This document shows, piece by piece, positions 58,253 through 64,000 of a stretch of DNA of 64,000 bases. Source of the stretch: Paramarasmius palmivorus (lineage: Eukaryota > Basidiomycota > Agaricomycetes > Agaricales > Marasmiaceae); assembly GCA_037176845.1 (NCBI GenBank), contig JAYKXP010000014.1, positions 124,001 through 188,000 on the forward strand. The letters are read 5' to 3'. Made by a program: the position numbers and the translations under genes. Every line of letters begins with the position of its first letter. Within the stretch, counting starts at the first letter, position 1. A model generated the notes under the pieces. That model saw only the letters and a program-made list of their open reading frames with translations, did not search any database and had not been told where the DNA came from.

Positions 58253-58643
58253 TGGAGGCGTACCAGTACATTGACAAGTGCGTTATGCGAAAAACTTATA
58301 TATCAACCTACTGGCTCTTCAATATCTCATCCTCTTTTGGGAAGAACATGTTTCTGCGCTCGGGTCGCCAGCATGCAACCTAATGTCACCGAGCGAAGCA
58401 TGGGAAGTAATGGTAAACACGGGGATATACTATGTCTGTGCATCACCTCGCAAGATAGCACTTGCCGTATACCTGAATGTTTCCCGGTCACCTATGTGTA
58501 TAAGTTACGATCAGTATGTGGGTCGAGATGAGAAAAGCCCACCCAAGATCCCAAGTCCGTTCAGATCGAAACTAATCATAGCTGGTATTCATGATTGCAA
58601 AGATATACAGGCGGATCACAGAAAGATTGGTACTGGTATGTGG
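58253..58643. other. Intergenic spacer
   Basis: 391 bp between the start of the membrane protein gene and the stop of the J protein gene, both on the minus strand. No gene or structured element recognised. Confidence 0.4.
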
Positions 58644-59596
58644 CTATCCAAGGATAGCAGTTTTGGCCTTCTTTTTCTTCTTTGAATTGTTTGCAAATGA
58701 TCGCCAACTGTCAACACGATGTTCACGGCCCTCTACATGAAAAATTCACTGTGTGAAGATAACCAAAGGTGAATGATAATTGACATACCCTCCCATTGTT
58801 TGTCTTCCTCCGCTTTCCTCTTCTTGGAAGCAACCTCTTCGTCCTTCTTACGAGCCTCGAGACCTTCGTTCGCGAGGTTCATCTTAATCGCCCTGAGATG
58901 TGCAAAGTCATTTGTTTGAACTTACTCAATGGATCGGGCAAACTCACTTTCGCCTTCGTAGCTCCTCGTCGATAAGTAGTTCCTTGCTTTGAGCGCGTAA
59001 GCGAACTTTGAACGATGGTGTCAAGTTCTTGAGTTGGTGATCATCTGGTGGTGTGCTGGTCGGGAGAGACAGTGCCTTAAGAACCATAATCCGGGCTTGG
59101 TTTATTACTGCATCTAGTTCTTCACGTTTGGTTGTGTCAGAAAGTTCAGACTCTGCCTATACCAAAATCAGTAGAGGTATCAACACAGATACGAACACGC
59201 ACCTTCTTGAGAATATCAAACGCTTCAGGTGCACGCTCATGGGGAGTCTTGTCCGGGTGTATGACTGATGTATACGTCTCTTAGCACGACAGAGATGATA
59301 CTGGTATTGCTGTAGAGACGCACATAACGATAACTGTCGGTATTTCCGTTTTACATCATCTTGAGTACAGGATTCATCTATGTCTAGGATATCATACGGA
59401 CTGATCGCGGTTAGCAGGTGAAGAATCCACAACAACAGATGACAGCTCACTTCAGTTTGAAGGCCTTGAGAATTCGTTCGACCTCTAATTCTCTTTGAAA
59501 AGCTGAAGCTTCTCTTGACAAGAGTTTCTCGATATCGTCACTATTGGCGTTTGCGGGTGCACTAGGCTTCGAGCTAGATGGGGTTGATGAGGACAT
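58644..59596 (-). CDS. J-domain protein, DNAJC8/Spf31-like
   Basis: Hsp70 co-chaperone whose relatives associate with the spliceosome. Six exons give 228 aa: 59451-59596, 59324-59400, 59203-59264, 58948-59156, 58789-58892, 58644-58732. A Ser/Ala-rich N-terminus leads to AFKLNPYDILDIDESCTQDD, VKRKYRQLSLFIHPDKTPHE and RAPEAFDILKKAESEL, a J domain with intact HPD. It is followed by the long helical region of DNAJC8 (KNLTPSFKVRLRAQSKELLI, DEELRRRKAIKMNLANEG) and KQWEEGREHRVDSWRSF, then a Lys-rich tail. It shares a 172-bp divergent promoter with the carnitine acetyltransferase gene. Confidence 0.9.
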
Positions 59597-59768
59597 GGCG
59601 GTAAGGAAGAGAGAGAGAGAGAGCGAGATCATCGGCCGGTGCTCCGTCTCCGTGTCCCCAGCGGAAATTTATGTATTGCTTTACATACAGAGTCCGTTGC
59701 GACTTGTCTTCGGACTCGAGTCATTCGACCTTCTTGATCCTCATTTATACGCAGGAAATGCTCTAGAA

Positions 59769-62241
59769 ATGCTCAGGGCAGTCTCCCACAAATCCCCCAG
59801 ATTATACCCAAAGATGTACAGCAATACCGTGCCTGCCAGGTCACTCAATATCGGGTTTGGACTTGCTGAACCGGATACCAAGAGACAACCCGCGAAACCA
59901 GTCGTTCTACCAAGACTTCCTGTACCGGACTTGCGAAAGACGTTGGATAAATACTTGAAATCCCTGGAGCCGTTCTTGCTGGAGGATGCTGCTCGAGGCG
60001 AAGTTCAATACGAGGATGCGTACGCGCTTCGAAAGAAATGGGCAGACGACTTTTATTCAGGCATCGGGAAGACGTGCCAGGAAAGACTTCAAGGTCAGTC
60101 TCGAGGCTATTTCGTTGACATTATACTCAATCATTCCAGCGCTGGATAGGAAATCGCCTCATAATTGGTTGGACGATAATTTTTGGCTGAAAAAGACATA
60201 CATGGAATGGAGAGCACCACTGTTAGTGAATTCTAATTGGTGGTTGGCTTTCTGTGACGACGATATACATCCTACAACACCGACACCAGCCTCTGAACAT
60301 ACGGACTGGCAGTTGAAGCGAGCGGCATGGCTACTTCACCGGACATTGGAATTCAAGGATAAAGTGGACGCGTATGTGCTGCCATCGTTCTAAAGGCTTT
60401 CCTCATTGACACCGACTTCTAAGACAAGAAGTGCATCCCAGCACGACACGTACCGGTAAAATACATTCTTTATAATTAATTCATGCAATAGCTGATGTGC
60501 GGCAATCCAGGCGTTTGGTTCCGTGAAAACGTATCAAAGATGTTCAACATTTGTCGGATTCCTAGAACGGGCTGCGACATCATCTCGACACCCGCACCCC
60601 ATACTGAGCCTTCTCACTATGCTCGGTGTGTTGTGGTCATTGTGAATAACCGGTTTTATTCTCTCCAATCGTACGAGCCGCAATCGAGCAATGCCGAGCC
60701 GATTCTGGCCAACCCGGAAGTAATCCTCTCCAGACTTGATGCAATAGTACGAGATTCCCGTACGAGGACGGATCCGGCTCCCGAGATTGGTGTCCTTACG
60801 GCTGATGAACGAAATCGTTGGGCGTCTGTGCGTCTGGTCATATCCTGACTGTCCCTTCTCTCATCATTTCTTCAGAATCTACATCATCTTCTGTCAATTT
60901 CGCAGCGGAACCGCGAAACACACCAACACCTTGTCAACTCCCTCATGTGCCTGGCTCTCGATTCCGAGACCCACACGATCCCTCCACGTTCGAGTAGCCT
61001 GCCTCCTCCGACAGGTACAACGCAAGAGAACCTGGATAGTCACCTCCACGCTATTCGAGGAGTTGAGTCTAACGTGTCAAATCGTTGGTTCGACAAACCG
61101 TATACACTGATCGTTGACCCATCTGGTAGAGCTGGTGCTAGTGGTGAACATTCGCCTTGTGATGCGTTAATTCCCAGTATTGTGGCCGAGTACTCCGTTG
61201 TACAAGGAGTAGACCCTAGCCTTGAGGTTCATCCTCACCATGCTTTGGCAGACTCAGATCAGGGATGGTCGCGATTAGATTGGGATGTCGATGATGTGGT
61301 TTCCTCCGCTATTGTCGTGGCCCGGAAGGACGCGGAACGGATCGTACAAGATTCTGATAGCAGCGTGCTATGGTTTGAAACATTTGGCGCCGATTGGATA
61401 CGTAATGATGGTGGGTTCAGACTGCTCTGTTCCCAGCTTTTCTCTAATCATTCAATACAGCAAAATTAAGCCCTGATGCTTTTATTCAAATGGCATTTCA
61501 GCTTGCGTGGTACAGGACTCGTGGTTATTTCACGGCTACATATGAAACAGCTTTGACCCGTATGTTCAACAAAGGTCGTACCGAGACTATTCGAACGCTT
61601 TCGACGGATAGTAGGGCATTCGTGCTGGCGATGGATAACCACACCCAATCTGTAGGTAGCAAAACCCTTTACGACTTTATTGCTGACTTAGTTTCTGTCT
61701 AGGCTGAAACCAAAGTGTCGTTGCTACAGCGCGCCGTTCAGACCCATACTTCATTGACACGCGAGGCTACCACAGGACGTGGAATCGATCGTCACCTTCT
61801 TGGGCTACGATACATGCTGCAAGATGCTGAGAGTGCTGAGCTTTTCAATGATCCTTTGTTCACTCGCAGCCAGCAGTGGTGCTTGAGCACGAGCGGGCTG
61901 AGCGCTGGACATCTGTTCCGAGGGACTGGGTATGTGACCGCTTCCCGTGATTCATCTCTTTCCTGCCACAACTGACCGGATTTTAGTTTTAGCACAACGT
62001 ACCCCGATGGCTATGGCATAAACTGTGAGCTCAAATCGAATTTTCGTCTTGATTGTTATTGATTCTGTCTTTAGATTTGGCTGCTCCCAACACCGTCAAA
62101 TTTGGCATTGAATCCAAACATTCGAACGATCTAACGTCGACGGAGGACTTCAAAAAGGCAATCGCGAAAGCCATGAATGACATGAAAACTATTTTTACAC
62201 AGGTAGACCTTACACATACTCCCACACGTAGTAAATTATGA
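59769..62241 (+). CDS. CAT2: Carnitine O-acetyltransferase, mitochondrial/peroxisomal
   Basis: Transfers acetyl groups between CoA and carnitine so acetyl units can leave peroxisomes and enter mitochondria. Nine exons give 677 aa: 59769-60093, 60140-60371, 60424-60455, 60511-60827, 60906-61410, 61461-61651, 61703-61929, 61987-62024, 62075-62241. Signatures: LPRLPVPDLRKTLDKYLKSL at the N-terminus, VWFRENVSKMFNICRIPRTG, the active-site His in GASGEHSPCDALIPSIVAEY, LAWYRTRGYFTATYETALTR, GIDRHLLGLRYML and LSTSGLSAGHLFRG. It ends in SKL, a type 1 peroxisomal signal. The first ATG adds a basic segment (MLRAVSHKSPRLYPK) suited to mitochondrial import and a second ATG (MYSNTVPARS) lies 15 codons later, the dual-start arrangement known for yeast Cat2. 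Confidence 0.92.
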
Positions 62242-62263
62242 TTTACAATTCTAATAATACTGC

Positions 62264-64000
62264 TCAAGGACCCCAAAATCGTCCGTCACGCAATTCAGCC
62301 TCACTCAGCCATGCCTTCTCCCCTAATTTCTCTTCCAGATGCCGTTTGAGGTCGCCCACCAGGGAATTGGATCCAACGCCCTCCAAGAATGCACGGCTAG
62401 TGACAATGATCATACCGCGCTTGCATCGGGTGAGCATCACGTTTGTTCGTCTGAGGTTAGTGAGGAATCCGATTTTCCTCGAACGAACCAAGGAGATAAC
62501 GATTATGTCCTCCTCATTTCCTATCTGAATGTCAGCCAGCCAGCCGCTAACCACGTCCTTCCTTCAAGTGCAACTTACCTTGGAAAGAATCGACATTGAA
62601 GCACTTGTCTTCCCATTGCAACTCCTGCTCTTTCATCAGATGCTCGACATAGTTTCTCTGCCCATCATAAGGCGTGATAATCCGGTAGTCTTCTTTTGCC
62701 TCTTGGAGTTGCTGACCTATCTTCAGTATCATCAAAGCCTCGCTGGTGTTCTATACCTCGCGTATCAGCCAAGAAGCCCTGTTGAGGTATAACTTTAAGG
62801 TTGTTACCTTGAATGACGACCCTTCAGGTTCTTCTTTGCCATTCACATCAACTAGCCGACAGGCCAGTATCTCGTCGGTGATGCGATGAAGCGGATTGGA
62901 TTTGAGCAGACTATCATAGACCTGTTCGGATATAAAGCTCCCAATTTGCGGAGGCATACGGTCTAGATCACAGATGAGACCTGCATCATGAGGAAAGTGG
63001 ATAAGAAACCCTACATTGAGTATCGAGGAAATCGATACGTGAGCGTAGATGCTCAACTTCAAAAATACTCTTTAGATCTCCAAGATCTTCCTGACCATAA
63101 GGCGGCACTAGAAGACACTAAGAAGCTAGCCAAGATTCATTATCCCGGTACGTACATTGTTTATCATCCCCAATAAAGCATACTTTCCTGAGGGTGTTTT
63201 TTGCGATATCAAACGGTCCAAAGTAATCTCCAACTTGAATCTGACTTGCTTCATCGACAACCATGGTCTTGATCGGTATGAGCTGAGTAAATTTGGTGAG
63301 GAGTCGAGCAGAAAGCATGCTTAGGGTGCATAAAATGACACAGCAACCTTGCAAATCTCTGGGCGAAGTCTTCAAGAAGTGATTCGATGGTATCAGGTTG
63401 TTTCGGACTTCGCCATATAGATGTTCATGCCTGTACGTCGCAAAAGTTATTAGCAGTAATATCATAGGACAGACAAAACGGTCATCACCAGTCAAAATAG
63501 AAATCCTTTGAGCACAAGAGCTTCCATTTGGTAAATCCCACTTTCACGAGTTTTTCTGCTATGTTCTTGACCGCAACATTTGACTGCGCCACCAACCAGA
63601 TCCCGGAAAACCCTGCTTCGACGGATGTTACAACGTATTCGGCGATTACAGACGTTTTTCCTGTTCCCGGAGGCCCTTGGATCAGGACGATCCGATGTTC
63701 GTCAGAGTCAGATAACATGTGCTCGACAGCGACAGTCTGGGATGGATTAAGATTTGATTCAGTACTCTCTGGTATAGATAGCGGTTGAGACTTTTGCTTG
63801 GACCACCCCTCCGGCCATGTCAAAAGTTCGGTATCTGAAGGCGGAAACCAGATGTTTTGAACCCAAGGGTTATGTTCCAGAGAATGTTGTCCTTGAAGAA
63901 CGCGCAAGGCAATGTCCGCTCTCTTCATATCCGCACGCGTTGGGCCATCACGGCCCGTAGAGACGATTGAAGTGACTGTAGCGTTATTCACCATTGTGCC
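62264..64000 (-). CDS. UPF1-type SF1 helicase, 5' partial
   Basis: C-terminal part of an RNA/DNA helicase that continues past the window. Exons: 63489->64000, 63156-63430, 63015-63107, 62808-62962, 62579-62750, 62264-62520. Motifs in order: Q region LNPSQTVAVEHML, Walker A QGPPGTGKTSVIAEYV, Ia WLVAQSNVAVKNIAEKL, II/Walker B MVVDEASQIQ, III CFIGDDKQLPPYGQ, IV region FLDTQYRMPPQIGSFI, V ITPYDGQRNYVEHLM and VDSFQGNEEDIIVISLVRS, VI LTNLRRTNVMLTRCKRGMII. This is the UPF1/SMUBP2 branch. Whether it acts in nonsense-mediated decay or elsewhere cannot be told, because the N-terminal domain is missing. Its stop lies 22 bp from that of the carnitine acetyltransferase gene on the other strand. Confidence 0.9.

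Noticed and set aside
1..64000. CRISPR arrays, bacterial operons or prophage genes
   Set aside because: No spaced direct repeats were seen, and intron structure throughout shows a eukaryotic nuclear genome.

Overview
This is a gene-dense window from a filamentous basidiomycete, most likely an Agaricomycete. Nearly every gene is split by introns of about 48-60 nt with GT-AG ends, many junctions fall inside codons, and several families are typical of mushroom-forming fungi (HET-domain protein, F-box proteins, IQ-motif protein, tandem Zn2Cys6 regulators). I rebuilt exons by hand from reading frame, splice sites and remembered family signatures. Where I give exon coordinates, the summed length is a multiple of three unless I say otherwise. 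No database search was possible.

Layout. 1-6180: two tandem paralogous fungal transcription factors, the first cut by the window edge. 6181-8906: intergenic, holding a 704-bp non-autonomous DNA transposon with ~69-bp terminal inverted repeats. 8907-18641: housekeeping block with VTC4 polyphosphate polymerase, divergent Gtr2/RagC GTPase, a PLK4/SAK-like protein whose kinase domain has lost its catalytic motifs, and a TTC1-like TPR protein. 18800-22448: two divergent members of an unrecognised family; a third lies at 39093-40272. 22676-29569: mobile-element-rich accessory block with a young gag-only LTR element, a HET-domain gene, a hAT-like element with an 8-bp target duplication, and a decayed kinase-like gene. 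29876-34810: two F-box-type genes with an intron-containing tRNA-Arg(UCG) between them. 35849-51838: Spn1/Iws1, a double-DUF427 protein, the third family member, glutathione peroxidase, a complete 22-exon telomerase reverse transcriptase, a Ca3427-like substrate-binding-fold protein, an IQ-motif protein with four microexons, a TPR protein and a small membrane protein. 53458-64000: a low-complexity conserved protein, a single-pass membrane protein, a DNAJC8-like J protein, carnitine acetyltransferase with peroxisomal C-terminus, and an UPF1-type helicase cut by the window edge.

Functional links. VTC4 and Gtr2 start 166 bp apart on opposite strands; both family members act at the vacuole in nutrient (phosphate/TORC1) signalling. 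The J protein and carnitine acetyltransferase also start divergently, 172 bp apart. The HET gene is flanked by two recent insertions: an hAT-like element 117 bp upstream of its start codon and the LTR element abutting its stop codon.

Most interesting: the LTR element has identical LTRs, a perfect 5-bp target duplication and an intact gag, but no pol. Its 3' non-coding part carries seven hairpins that all present the same TGTGT loop on different, base-paired stems, which looks like a repeated RNA-recognition element. Next are the PLK4-like pseudokinase and the microexon-rich IQ gene.
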